From: Polytrichum commune
Lineage: Eukaryota; Streptophyta; Polytrichopsida; Polytrichales; Polytrichaceae
Length of the DNA: 64,000 nucleotides
NCBI GenBank assembly: GCA_950295325.1
Contig: OX485808.1
Location: 35,608,527 to 35,672,526, forward strand
Direction of reading: 5' to 3'
Within the stretch, counting starts at the first letter, position 1; each line of letters opens with the position of its first letter. Under the pieces are notes generated by a model that was not told the origin of the DNA, did not search any database, and worked only from the letters and a program-made list of their open reading frames with translations. The translations under genes were made by a program, and so were the position numbers. Below, piece by piece: positions 35,078 to 46,900 of the stretch.

Positions 35078-38000
35078 CCCTCAGTGAGTGGAGTTTGACA
35101 ACATCTACATTCATAAATTCTGGCTCTGGTTAAACTTGTGGGAAACTTGCATCTACTAAAACAAAGATTTCTATGTATGGTTTGTGTGCCAACAGGTTGG
35201 GGAGGGTGATTCAGTGATAGTGGTGACACATGAGCCTAATTGGCTACTGGACTGGTACTGGAGCAGCAGCACAGGAAGAAATGTGGCACATCTTATTAAG
35301 GATCACCTGAAGGGTCGTTGCAGGCTTCGCCTTGCTGGCGATCTCCACAATTACATGCGCCATTCATTAGGGTCGGGTAAAGGCAAGGAAGTAGAGCATC
35401 TGGTTGTGAATGGATCTGGCGGCGCCTTCCTCCATCCCACCCATGTCTTTGCTGGTTTCAAAGAATATGAGGGTGGTGTATATGAAAGAAAGAATGCATA
35501 TCCTTCCATAAAGGAATCTCAGGCGGTATGCTTACTATGCACTTTGAATGTTATCCACTTGTCCAAAATAAGATGGGTTGTCATGCTGCAGCAAATGTGA
35601 TGACAATAGATGTGTCTTCTTGTAGAAATCTGACAATATGCTGGAAGTGAATATCATCTGACAATGATATGTTGCTACTGGTTGCTTCCTTTTTGTAGAT
35701 TGCTTTGGGAAACATACTGAAGTTCCGAAAGAAGAACTGGCGGTTTGATGTCATAGGCGGTGTTGTGTATTTCATTCTTGTGTTCTCAATGTTTCCGCAG
35801 GTAAGATGTTTCACATTTGCTCACACTGTGAACAACGCATGTAGTGCAGGGTGTGAGATGTTGTGAAATTTTTGTGCCTCTTTGTACTTCAAGATTTAAA
35901 GAATCTCCATTCTTTTATGGTATTGAATAGCTCATGTGAAGATTTTGGATAGTGTACAAGGCCAACCAAATGCTGTTGAAATAAATAGTGACTCATTTAA
36001 AACTCATGGGAGTTTTGAAGCTAAATCATCTGTTGTATGAGGTGCAATTTTGTTTCATGTGCAGTCCCTTGTAGGCATTGGTATACATTGCAAAAATTTA
36101 CTCTCACATATGATGATGGCATTTGTGATTGGCAGTGTGAGCTGGATAAGGAGCTGCAAGATAACACTTTAATGGGCTATATGTGGGAGTTTGGAGCCAC
36201 CATGGGCCGTGCCTTCCTCGACATGCTAGAACACAGTTATGTCTCAGTAGCAGGGGCTTTAATAGTGGCGGTGTTGTCTTGTTTATTTGTTCCAGTCAAG
36301 GTTTCAAGAAGCAAGCGCATTGTGATTGGGCTTCTTCATTTTGGGGCTCATCTTACAGCAGCAATAGCACTTATGTTGCTTTTGGAAATTGGGTTGGTGA
36401 CTTGTGTGCGTCATGAACTCCTTGGCACCTCAGGTGAAGTACCCAGCTACCAAAATCCCCCAAACATACTGTGTGAAAAAGCTTCTCATATGTATCTTCT
36501 TGCATAGAAATTTGTAGTAATAAGTGTACTATTAATGTTGCTGATACCACCAAAGAAGAGCCTCACCAACATTATCACACGATTTGTTGTATTTGGTAGT
36601 CTACATTTAAAGAATTCAATCATTCAATGACAATGTGTGGGAGATCATGGCAGGCTACCATTCTCTTTATTCTTTCTATCATACGAAGGAGGGTGAACAT
36701 TTCCCGGATCCAACTGGGTTGAGAGCTCGAATTGAGTATTGGACAATGGGCTTCTACCCTGCCTGCATTAAATATTTAATGGCAGCGTTTGATGTGCCTG
36801 AGGTACACAGCTCCTGGTTGTATTAGGATGGTTGTTGAAAGTCATTCTAGAATCTAATAATTCTCCACTAATTCTCCACCTTGAGTGTAGTTTCCTGTGT
36901 TAAAAGCATAGTATGCATGTGTCACATCTGTCTTTCATGCATCTCATTTGCGAAATCATTGCGACCACCTTGCTTGCAGGTCATGGCTGTCACAAGAGTA
37001 AAAATTTGTGAAAGTGGGATGGGCTCACTGCCACGAGGATACTTACTTGCATATTACACATCTGTGTTTTTGTACTACTGGGTATTTTCAACACCAGTGG
37101 TATCCCTGGTGTTTGGAAGTTACCTATACGCATGTATAAATTGGTTCCATCTTCACTTTGATGAAGCATTTTCATCACTCCGCATTGCCAACTACAAGTC
37201 TTTCTCACGTTTCCACATCACCCCTACTGGAGACTTGCATGTGTATACATTGGCAATTGACAAGGTAAGTAGCAACAACTTAGCTATCCTATGGCATGTT
37301 AAATGTGCGTTCCAGTTTTTTCCTACTCATATTACCCTACATGTAACCCTTCTTTGAGTTCCGTCCCTGTCAATAACCTGACTTGACTCTGGTGCCTCAG
37401 AGCCACATCTTGTTCAGATAGGTGTACATTAAATTTCCAATTTAGTGACAGTAGAATTAATCTGCCACATATTTATGGTGGGCCACATTGATATTTAAAC
37501 TCTTTAAAATTGATGTGTTGTCTTGTTGAAGCCTCTTGTCACATTGAACTGTGTAGGACCTATATTTTATGTTCTGATAATACTGACTCACATTAATCTA
37601 TGTTCATGGTTAATTATGGGCTCCTGATAATAAATATTAGTGAGGAAAGGTTGTTTAGGAAAAATAATATGGCCCATGATAGTCAGTTTACTGTTTATTG
37701 TTGTTGGTCCACAATGAATAGTGTGGCCCGCACTTAATCAGATAGATGGTGTAGTTGTTTTGACAGTACTAGCTTTATATGTACCAAAAGAATTGCTGAT
37801 ATTGCTATCAATCCCTTTAAACTGTTTCATCCTTCCTCACTATGGCCAAAGATTTTGTGTTAACAAGCATTTCCTTTTGTAATCTACAGGTTCCAAAGGA
37901 GTGGACACTGGACACAGACTGGGAGGCTGAACAAGAGAAAGCACAGAATGAAGGTTTGCCATCCCACAAGCTAAAGTGTCCTAGCCAATGGACACCTGTT

Positions 38001-38390
38001 GGGGGCAAAAAGGAACGGTTCTCGAATGTCCGCATTATTGATGATTTTGTGATCAGTAAGTGTCGCTCTAGTAATGCAACCAATGGCGCCATTGCTGCTG
38101 AAGATCTGAATGGAAATCTCAAAAATGGATTTGAACAGGATGATCCTGTGGTTGCTGCGTTGGAGGATTTGAAAGACAGAACCCCAATTGTGAAAGAAGC
38201 TAATTCTGGTAGTAACAGTGGCTTGCATTCTCTTGCTATTTACCCACCCGTGCAATGTTCGCACTGGAAACGAAGCAAAAGCATTGTGGCCAAAACTGAT
38301 AAGGATGAAGGCTCTTCTGTAAATAGTGGTTCAACTTCAAGTAATCAACCTGATAATGGAGGCAGTGAAAGTAGTTCAAGCTCTGGTTGA
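30306..38390 (+). CDS. Multi-span calcineurin-like metallophosphoesterase
   Basis: Fifteen exons join in frame at GT-AG sites: 30306-30598, 31429-31654, 32216-32452, 32968-33086, 33231-33329, 33432-33519, 33885-34102, 34384-34568, 34734-34933, 35196-35525, 35699-35800, 36136-36433, 36654-36802, 36980-37264, 37890-38390; total 3,330 bp, 1,109 aa. N-terminal half: about five membrane spans (e.g. ALLAVMAVTLFFI, LFLTLFLASVLVLVLFHIG). The phosphoesterase domain spans roughly residues 380-610 with FMADTGDGGNS, LVVGGDLAYP, IPGNHDWFDG, VTHEPNW and LAGDLHNYMRH, the metal-ligand blocks of the family, although the first block is D-T-G rather than D-x-H. The C-terminal half has further spans (exons 11, 12, 14) and a hydrophilic Ser/Asn-rich tail. 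Related plant proteins are about 1,000 aa and of unknown substrate; the membrane location is inferred. The start Met is the first in-frame with a basic KKVKKRTVKR-like region after it. The gene is intact as read. Confidence 0.9.
30965..31150. repeat. Dispersed repeat H, copy in phosphoesterase intron 1
   Basis: Blocks GACTATTGAGCCTAGAATGG, GTCTAATCTCCT, TGGTGTCCGTTC and TAGGTGTCCGATT recur in the same order at 48,740-48,920 (CofD gene intron) and, weakly, at 41,500-41,620. No termini were defined. Confidence 0.6.
35038..35077 (+). repeat. (GTT)n microsatellite in intron 9
   Basis: About 13 GTT units between exons 9 and 10 of the phosphoesterase gene. It is intronic, since exon 9 (ending 34,933) and exon 10 (starting 35,196) join directly in phase 0 with family-like sequence. 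Confidence 0.9.
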
Positions 38391-38540
38391 TAAACGTTTC
38401 AACTTCCTCATTTAACCATGTGGGTGCTGGCAAAGAGGAGCTCTTCTAATTTCTGCATCTTCTAAACTAACTGGTATGCCTCTCCCTTTTAATGTGAACC
38501 GTTTATATCTTGATTAAAGAACCTTTTTCTTTGGGTATGT

Positions 38541-39012
38541 GAGGGCCTCTTATACTAGAGTGTGAGGGCCTGTGACCATTAAATCTAAAAATCTCTTATT
38601 GGTGGAAAGGTGGAAAAGGCTGAGACCATCCCACGTCACTTTGCACTAGAGCTTGATTCCTAAGGGACCCAAAGAAGTTTGAGTAGACGAATTACCTATG
38701 TGGCGTCCTACATGGCATGAAATGATAATGTTCCATGGCTATGATTTTGCTGACACAAAATTGGAAGATCATGTCGTTTCAAAACCTTTGAACATTGAAT
38801 AATTTATTATTTATTATTGTGTGAAACTGCCTTCTCGAATATGTTGGTAGTGCATTCGACTGGGCTCGATTTTGTATGTGTTTACACTACACTGAGGTCC
38901 ATGACCATATTGAAATTCAATTTCAATATTCCATGGTCTGGCCTTTAGATGAGTTTCAAGGGGCCCTCACAATGTCATGGTCACGGACCTTGCCATAGTG
39001 CAAAGTGGCCTC
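38541..39012. mobile_element. Harbinger-like MITE, family D, copy 3 (degenerate)
   Basis: Starts GAGGGCCTCTTATACTAGAG and ends CAAAGTGGCCTCTG. The body is shared with the 54,543 copy (CCATGGCTATGATTTTG, AATAATTTATTA, GTGGTCACGGACC). The termini have diverged from the complete copies. It sits about 150 bp beyond the phosphoesterase stop codon, so it may fall in or near the 3' UTR. Confidence 0.6.
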
Positions 39013-40912
39013 TGGGTATGTTCCTCAACATGTAAATATTTTGTATGTTCAGTATGTTATGCAACTTCAACAATCTGTATCTTTGGGGCATACCAATGCC
39101 CCTTAGACTCCTTTGTTTGTGTAGGATTGATCTATCAGATGAGAGACCATAGTCCCCTTATCTACCATCTTACATAACATTTGTTAGTCTGAGGAAAGTG
39201 TGAGTTTGATCGAAATTCATATTGAGAAGTTTTGAGTTAGTGCATTTAGTTATTTGTATAAGTAGTGTGACTATTCCAAATATTTAATATTGAGCATTAG
39301 TGTGGGTGGATTAAATTTTTCTTTCAGATTCATAGCATTTGATAGGTCTATTCTAATTCTGGTTTGATTGTGGTCTCTCTCCAGATTAAATATTGGAGCC
39401 AAATTATCATGGTTCTTGAGCTTCTGCTATGCTGCAAATTGCGAAGGTGCTCTAGGAAACAGTTCCACTCCGGGTATTATATTTAGCAAGGAAGGACTAC
39501 TCATTGAGTTGCACACGAGGAGACTTCCTTGAAGGCAATTACTATTCCTGATTCATTGTAATTATCTCATTGGCGCCCATCTTTGAAACACTTAGGGCTC
39601 CCTCAAATTGTACTTTAAAAAAGACCATTGGTTTCTGCTCAAGCAGACAATTGATCCTTCACTCCATTAACCCAGTGGAGGCATACAATTTTCAATCTAA
39701 GCTGCCCATTTTGGTAGCATAAGGAAATTTCATTATGACAGGCTGGTTGAAATGTGGTACAAGATTACAAGTACGTCTCTTAGTAGAGATTTTGAATTGC
39801 TTCAAGGGCCTTATGAAGGGTCGGTGCTGTTTTGAGTATTCATATTATTTGGAAGTTATATGACAGTAAGTTCTAATGTGGTATGAAGCTACCTACCTGA
39901 AAGAAGCATCCATAGTTCCTGATGGAATTCTGAGTACGTGATTAGCTGAGCTGCAGAATTCTAGATCACTTGCTCCAGTCGTCAATTTTGTATTCTTTGA
40001 GTTTTCTCCAGTAACCTATTGAATGAGGTGGACTTGCATGACTTGCTCTTTGGTTGACGAAATACATTCTTTACATACACAGGGTGTTGTTGAAGGACCT
40101 AATAGATAGTCTTTTATTCCTATAAATTCCATGGAACCTATTAGGGGTGAATAAAGCAAAACCTAAATTGATCATGAATTCACAGTGATGGGTTTGGTAT
40201 TCTAACTACACTGATTATGGTAAGTATTGTGGGGATAATGTTAGTGTTACTCTTACTCGTTGCATCCCTATAGTGTGGTTCATAGTATGCACTATCACAC
40301 ATGAGAATGGCGTACTAAGTACTCATTCTTTCACCTCTAGTTGTGGGTAAGGCATCAATTGAAAGCAAATGAGATTGTGAAATTCATAGAGCACACACTC
40401 ACATCCTAAGTCCAAGAATTGAGGGAGAAAACATCAAAATTTGACATGCATGCATTCCTTGAAGGTAGATGCAATGGTCAATGCATCCAAATGGTTGAGT
40501 TAGGAGGCGATGTTGGTGTATATAGAAAGAGCACAAGAAGCTCTACATGATATGTTGAGTCCAAGGTGTGGATGGTCTCCACATTAAAAACTTTGAACTA
40601 TCTTTGAATCACTGCCCTTAACGATTATCTTCAACTTGATTGTATTTATGGTAACCCTATTGTGGGCACTTCCAACTCCACATGCAATTTTCGTTATTTC
40701 AATTTGATTGAGATTTGTCTCACTCCTTTAGCGATTATTACTTACCTAAAACAAATAACCCTAACTTTTAATGGGATTTTGAGTACATGAATGACAAGAA
40801 TGTACTTGTTTTATGCCCATGGCCTTCCTTTTTATGAGTCATGCGTTTCTTGTGTATATCTTGCCCTCATATACATTGTGTGGAAGTAAGCTCTAGTAAG
40901 TTCCAAGATTAG
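39013..40912. other. Intergenic, no gene recognised
   Basis: Mixed AT-rich sequence. No long frame, domain, RNA gene or repeat edge was identified on either strand. Confidence 0.35.
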
Positions 40913-41219
40913 GTACATTATTTATGGTATCGAGTGTCACGCACACTATTGGTGAACAAGATTTACTAGATGTTGAGAGCGACTCAAAGTGTCATGCCCG
41001 CTAATTGTCAACATGACACTATTCTCAATATTAAGTAAAATTTTGAAGTGCTATGTTAAGACATTTAGTGTAGCACATTGAAATGCTTGGTGTGTCAAAG
41101 AGGAAGAGATTATTGAACATGCTAATGACACGATTTTCATGTGACCTGGGAGGGCCTCATGATAGGGTAAGTGACACTATTATGCATGTGACACTAAATA
41201 CCAATAATGGTGTAGTGGT
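40913..41219. mobile_element. MITE family C, copy 2
   Basis: Right end GTGACACTAAATACCAATAATGGTGTAGTG is the inverted counterpart of a diverged left end ATTATTTATGGTATCGAGTGTCAC. Related to 21,360-21,578. The small frame 41,083-41,328 overlaps the right end and is not a gene. Confidence 0.55.
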
Positions 41220-41645
41220 AGAGGACATATTAAATGCTTGTGGTTGCATGAATTGGTGTCAACAACTTTTTTTGGTTCTCCATCTTATGTTGATCATATT
41301 TACATCTTTAGAATTTGTGTTGCATTAGCAAATCTATGATGAAAAACAACAAATTACAAATCAATATTGGACCTACCTTGATTTAGTTATGGTTCTTAAA
41401 AGTGCAAGTTTGTTGATTTCTTAGTTGAATACACATGTCCCCTCAATTGTGTTCATGATTATTGAGTGTGCAGTAGTTAATTAAAGTTGAAGACATAGTC
41501 CAATTTCTTTTTAACATGTGACTTTATGGTGTTTGTTGTTTGATCCTTGTGCACCAATTCAATATAGGTGTCCAATTAAGAATAGTAACTGAATAACTTG
41601 CCATCATCACCAAATGCAAGCAAAAATCAACTTAAGTTACCAAAT

Positions 41646-42075
41646 TGATTATCCCATTTAGTGGGTGTGGTACTAAATCCTAAATGACACATTCTTTTGT
41701 CAAATCTCAAATTAGTAGGGGCTAAAATTTTACTGAGTGATATTAAATTCATGAATACATGCTCATTTACCCCACATCTCAAGATAATTAGTGTGTGCTC
41801 CAAGTGTTTGTAGAGTACATTATAGTTTGGTGAGCTTAAAGAGTCTTCTTCTTCTTCTTCTTAGTCAGTGCCACCCACTCTTGAGGCAACTCCTAACATT
41901 AAGAAACTAAAGAGAGCTTGCATTGAGAGTTTCCGGCACGTTGAGCTTCTTGTTCCCAAAACCCCATATCATTTGGTGGCACTAACTTCATAGCATAAAG
42001 AAATTTAGTATCACCTTCTCTACTTTCCCTCATGCACTACTAGCCCTCCCTCACTGAATGGGATAATCATTGCAA
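41646..42075. repeat. Dispersed repeat family G, copy 2 (inverted)
   Basis: Inverted relative to 22,920-23,290, including a (TTC)n run at 41,845-41,863 that pairs with the (AAG)n of the other copy. Left end GATTATCCCATTTAGTGGG and right end CACTGAATGGGATAATC are inverted repeats, suggesting a roughly 425-bp MITE. Confidence 0.65.
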
Positions 42076-42586
42076 GTATTTGGAGAGAAAGAAATTCTCC
42101 AAATATAAAGATTCAAACTCACACCTTGCAATTTGGACTCCTATTACCCAACAACCAGGGTTGGACGCCTACCACTAATACCCAAAATGAAAACACATGT
42201 TGTTCTCTCATAAATAAATGTTTATTTTCAAAAGAAAATTTGACCCTGAGGCTAGCATCACAAGCCCCAAACTAGTCTAGGGACCCACTTGAGAACCACA
42301 AAACATACAAGGGTTGTGTTTTTATTCCCCCCCTCCCCTACCCTGGTAATAATGGTAGGGGGCCACTCTAAGAGGTGGGAGTCAAGCCCTGGCCCTACCC
42401 AACCCATCATTTGATGAGTAGAAGAAGATGACAAACCAAGTGCACGTGGTACCAATTTAGTGCAACTGCAACTTAGGGGCGTTTTATATGTGGGGTCCAA
42501 GGGGGAGGGTCCAACAAATTGGAACATTCATGTTGACCGAGAGGTGTAATTGGACGAAAGACCTTTAGATGAGGGTTCGGAACCAA
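42076..42586. other. Intergenic; possible SINE relic
   Basis: ACCAGGGTTGGACGCC and GGAGTCAAGCCCTGGCCC resemble parts of the SINE-like family, but boxes are not intact. The minus frame 42,527-42,258 has no motif. Confidence 0.3.
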
Positions 42587-42806
42587 TGATCGGGGAGATT
42601 TTTAGGCATAATCGGTGGAGATCCTAGTGTTTGCAAGTCCAACCGGTTACATGTTGACATCCTTCGGTTTTCCTTTATTAAGTTGGGGTATATTCTATAA
42701 ATTCCTCTAAAATGATCGGTGATTTTCCTGGAGTCTTGAACTTCAACCGGTTATTTCTCAAACTCAACCGGTTCATTTGTAACTAACTGCCGGTTCTCCC
42801 CGATCA
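42587..42806. mobile_element. MITE family F, copy 2
   Basis: 220 bp bounded by TGATCGGGGAGA and the exact inverse TCTCCCCGATCA. Internal ACCGGTT motifs. Related to 18,437-18,652 in opposite orientation. Confidence 0.75.
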
Positions 42807-43923
42807 CAGTTCAGGACCAAGACAAAGAGACAAAAGTGAGGTATCTCCTCCATGACATCATCATGGAGGGAAAATCCGCTAAGGTAGAGAAACCCATTTC
42901 CATAACCCATAAGCAAAATCACATAAGTGTAGTACAAATTTGATACTAGATTGAATTTTCACAACTCTAGAAATTGATATCACAATGTTTAACAAAAACA
43001 TTATGTGAATACAAAGGCAAGATTCTCTCCCAACCCATATTCACAACATAGGTCGACCTATTTCCGATAATTGGGAAATGAAAAGCCAAAGCCCTTTTCT
43101 AGGAACCCAAGCTTGTGGCCTTTTAACCCACTTTTTTCATCACGTTGAATGTGATAGCTACACATGCGATTCTTCATAACCTTTTGCATCACGTTAGAAA
43201 ACTATAACTACATGTGTGGGAACTTCACGACGTTAGGGAATTCTATGTATTAAAATTGGGGGTTGTATGAAAATGAACCTATCTACCATGAAATGGTCCA
43301 AACCAAGAAATGAAGCTCAAAGGAGAGCTCATGTTTTGAAGAACCATTTTGGGAAGGTAAGATCCGTGTTCAATTTGCATTCAATTGCTCCAAATTGGTC
43401 CCTAGGTAAGTTCTCGGACCATGGACCCCATTCTAATCAGTGACCGCTACTCTAGAAATTCTCGGAAGAATGTAGACTGTTGGAAGTAATTAGAGGTTCG
43501 GAGCAAAGGCAGGAATCTTCTGTGTGTGTTTAGCATCCACCACCCCACACACACACACACACCATTCCTCCTCTTCTTCCCCGAATTCTGCACGCGCCGC
43601 CATCTCCAGCGACAGTGTAGAGGCAAACCGAGGGAAATTGAAAAGGGAAGATTATGTGAGTGAGTGATTGACGTGCACATATTCGACGTGGTGGCGGTGA
43701 TTCATGGCCTAAAGAGATGTAAGTGATTGATTACACAAGGAAGAAAAAGGTTAGGTAAGGTTAGGTTAGGCTAGCTATGGTGATTGATTGCATGGACAAG
43801 TTAGTCTTGTGGCGACAGTGATGGCTTAAAGAAAGAGAGATATTATTACGTGAGTGAGTGAGTGAGTGATTGCACCATCCATCCATCCGTCGTTTGAGTG
43901 ACCATCCCACCCCGCCATGAGTC
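42807..43923. other. Upstream region of the CofD-like gene
   Basis: No gene recognised. It contains an (AC)n run (43,544-43,562), GTTAGG-type repeats (43,750-43,772) and a (GTGA) run at 43,852-43,869. The last few hundred bases, pyrimidine- and simple-repeat-rich, are probably promoter and 5' UTR of the plus-strand gene. Confidence 0.35.
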
Positions 43924-46900
43924 ATGCTGGCCTCGGCAGCCATCCAGCACAGTTGCTGCCACTGCCACTCTTCCTCCTCTCTGCTGCTGCTTCCGAAGAA
44001 AAGTGGTTTGCAGAATTGCAGGATTTCTTCGGTGAGCGGGAAGGAGAAGGAGAAGGAGAAGGAGAAGGAGAAGGAGAGGGAGAGGCGAGGGAAACAGCAT
44101 GTGTGTGGAGTGGCGATGAACGGATTCTCGGCGCTGCTGAGTGGGGGGAATTCGGGGCGGTTGGCGAGGAGCGATCCTCCTGTTGAGCAGCAGCAGCAGG
44201 AGGGTAATGGTGGTGGTGGTGGTGGTTTCGATGATTTCCACGTCAAGGGCCCCTCCATCCTGGTGTTCTCAGGTGGGAGGAATTTTGTTGTGCGGGGTTT
44301 TTGATCCGGTCGCGGGATTGGTTTGAATGGCTCGGACGGGCAATGTGCATTTTGGAAATGCTTTGGACATGGGGATGGTGGTTTCGATGATTTGCCCATC
44401 AAGGGACCCTCATGGCTCCTCCATCCTGCTGTTCTGAGGTGGGATGAATTTGCGTGGCGGTGTTTTTGAGCGGGTTGCGGGAGGGATTCGGTTGAATGCT
44501 TCGGACGGGCAATGTAGGTTTTGAGAGTGTTTTTGATACGTTTTTGCTTGTTTCGTGAGGGTGGTGGTTTGGATGATTTGCATGTTAAGGGACCCTCATG
44601 GCTCCTCCATGTTGGTAATTTCAGGTGAGGGAGAATTTGCTTGGTTTTGAGCGGGTCACGGGATCAGGTTGGCAATGGGGATTTGGGGAGTGTTTTTGAT
44701 GTGTTTTTGTTGCTTGCTTCGTGAGGATGGTGGTTTTGATGATTTGCATGTGAAAAAGGGGCCCTCATGGCCCTTCCATCCTGCAGTTCTCAGGTGAGAG
44801 GAATCGGCGGGATTAGGTTAAATGCCTAGCATGGCATTGTGTAAATTGGGAATTAGTTTGATGTGTTTTTGCTTGTATCGTGAGGATGGTGGTTCCCTCG
44901 ATTTGCATGTGAAGGGACCCTCATGGCTCCTCCATCCTGGTGTCCTGAATGAGTTGAGGGATTTTTCCCGGGATGGGTTTGAATGCTTTGGGCAGGAAAT
45001 GTGGATTTTGAGAGCGTTTTTAAGTATTTTTGCTTGTTTCGTGGGTATGGGTGGTTTCCTTGATTTGCATGTCAAGGGACCCTCAGGGCCCCTCCATGTT
45101 GGTGGTCTCAGGTGAGGAGGATTTGCAAGGTTTTTGAGCGGGTGGTGGGATTGGTTTGAATGCTTCGGATGGCCAATGTGGATTTCGGGAGTGTTTCAGA
45201 TGTGTTTTGCTTGCTCCGTGAGGATGGCGGTTTCCATGGTTTGCATGTCAATGGACACTCATGGCTCCTCCATCCTAGTGTTACCAGGTGAGAGGAATTT
45301 GGGGGTTTTTAAGCGGATCTCGGGAGACTGCATTGGAATTACAATATGGAATTTTTTTAGGAGCGGTTTTGATGTCTGGTTGCTTGCTTGGTGTTTTGGT
45401 TTGAATTCAATGCAGGTGGGACGGCGTTCAACGGTGTGGTGGAGGAACTGAAGAAGCTGACCACACGCGTGGCGCATGTTCTTCCTGTGTCGGATGATGG
45501 TGGAAGCACTGCAGAGATCGTGCGTGTTCTGGGTGATCACTCTCCTCAACCCTAAATTAAATTTATCACTTCCCAAATTTTGCATTTAAGCAATTTGTGC
45601 ATGAAAAGGAGGATTTATCTCAACCTTGAAGCCTTGGATGGATATTCTTAGAAACAATTCAGGTTTTAGATTTATGAGACCCTAGACTACATAGTAGGTT
45701 TGTAACTTTTCCTTGCCCCTTTTTCAACCTAGCTATAATAGGGCCAGGCAGATGAAGTGGTGAAACACAAGATTGCAAAATGATTAATTGCATGTTGGAT
45801 ACTGTCCCTCACTCTAAATGAAATTCACATCCCAGTAGATGCAGAGTAATTCAGCAATTGTGTGAGAGAAGATTCAACTTATTCTTGAAGCCTTGGATAT
45901 TTGAGATTTGAGATCTGAGACCCCAGACTGCATTGCACATTGCAGTGGGGTTTGAATCTCCTTTTTACCGGTCTTTCAACCTAGCTACAACAGGGGTAGG
46001 CAGATGAAGTGGTGGTAAATTTTGAAGGGCAACTGATTGCTGTTGAATTGGATGGGAATCATTTAACAACAACTCTAACAAGCTTCAGTCTCATGGATGA
46101 TGGTCTTGATTGGTTTAGCAGAGACTGAGAACTTCCTGCAGATTCATCCCACAATCATAGGAGCCTGCTTGCAAGCTACACTCAAAATGAATTTATATCC
46201 TCCTAACATATAGATCCCTCTGGAAGTAAGCCTTGCTGCTTGATTAAGCCACATAGGATCTGATAAAAAGAATGGTCGTTATGTAATGGGGTTTTGGCAG
46301 GAGGTCCTGCCGTGGGAGACATACGATCTCGTTGCTTGAGGCTCTCAAGTGATAGCTCTGCAGAGGCCCAAGCTGTGAAGAGATTGCTTGGGCACCGGCT
46401 GTCAGTAGAGGAAGCAGAGGCCAAATCTGAGTGGTAGGGTATTCCATTTTCAGTTTGTTAACTTTGGCACATATTCATCTTTTGCTAATCTTTTCTCAGC
46501 GATGTCGATTTGTGAGTGGAAATCAGTTTCCAATGTGAAGATCTGGTGACTTGTACCTTAATTATAATTTTTTGTTTCAAGAGATGGAAGAGTAGGAGCT
46601 TCTGGATCTTGGTTATTTGGCGTGTGACAGAGTAGTTATTCATAAGAAGTACAGTTGGATGTTTGATACCCTTACCATTTAGAGTTTACTGTGCCTTTAT
46701 GGATTTGTGTTCTAAACCCTAACTTCAATCTGGGTTATTGAATGTTCAGTGGATTCCTTGAGGTTTAGAATATGTGTAGTCCTAGATAATAGGTGGCGGG
46801 CATAAAATCTGGGCTGTCTTCTTAACATTAAATACGTAAAAGTGGCATCTGGTCTTCCATATATTGACATCCACAAATCTGTTTACAATCTCCTTTACAT

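Noticed and set aside
43917-44402. Antisense and alternative frames rich in Leu, Phe or Gly-Glu over CofD exon 1
   Set aside because: They reflect the (GGAGAA)n and GGT runs; only the frame from 43,924 joins to the conserved exon 2.
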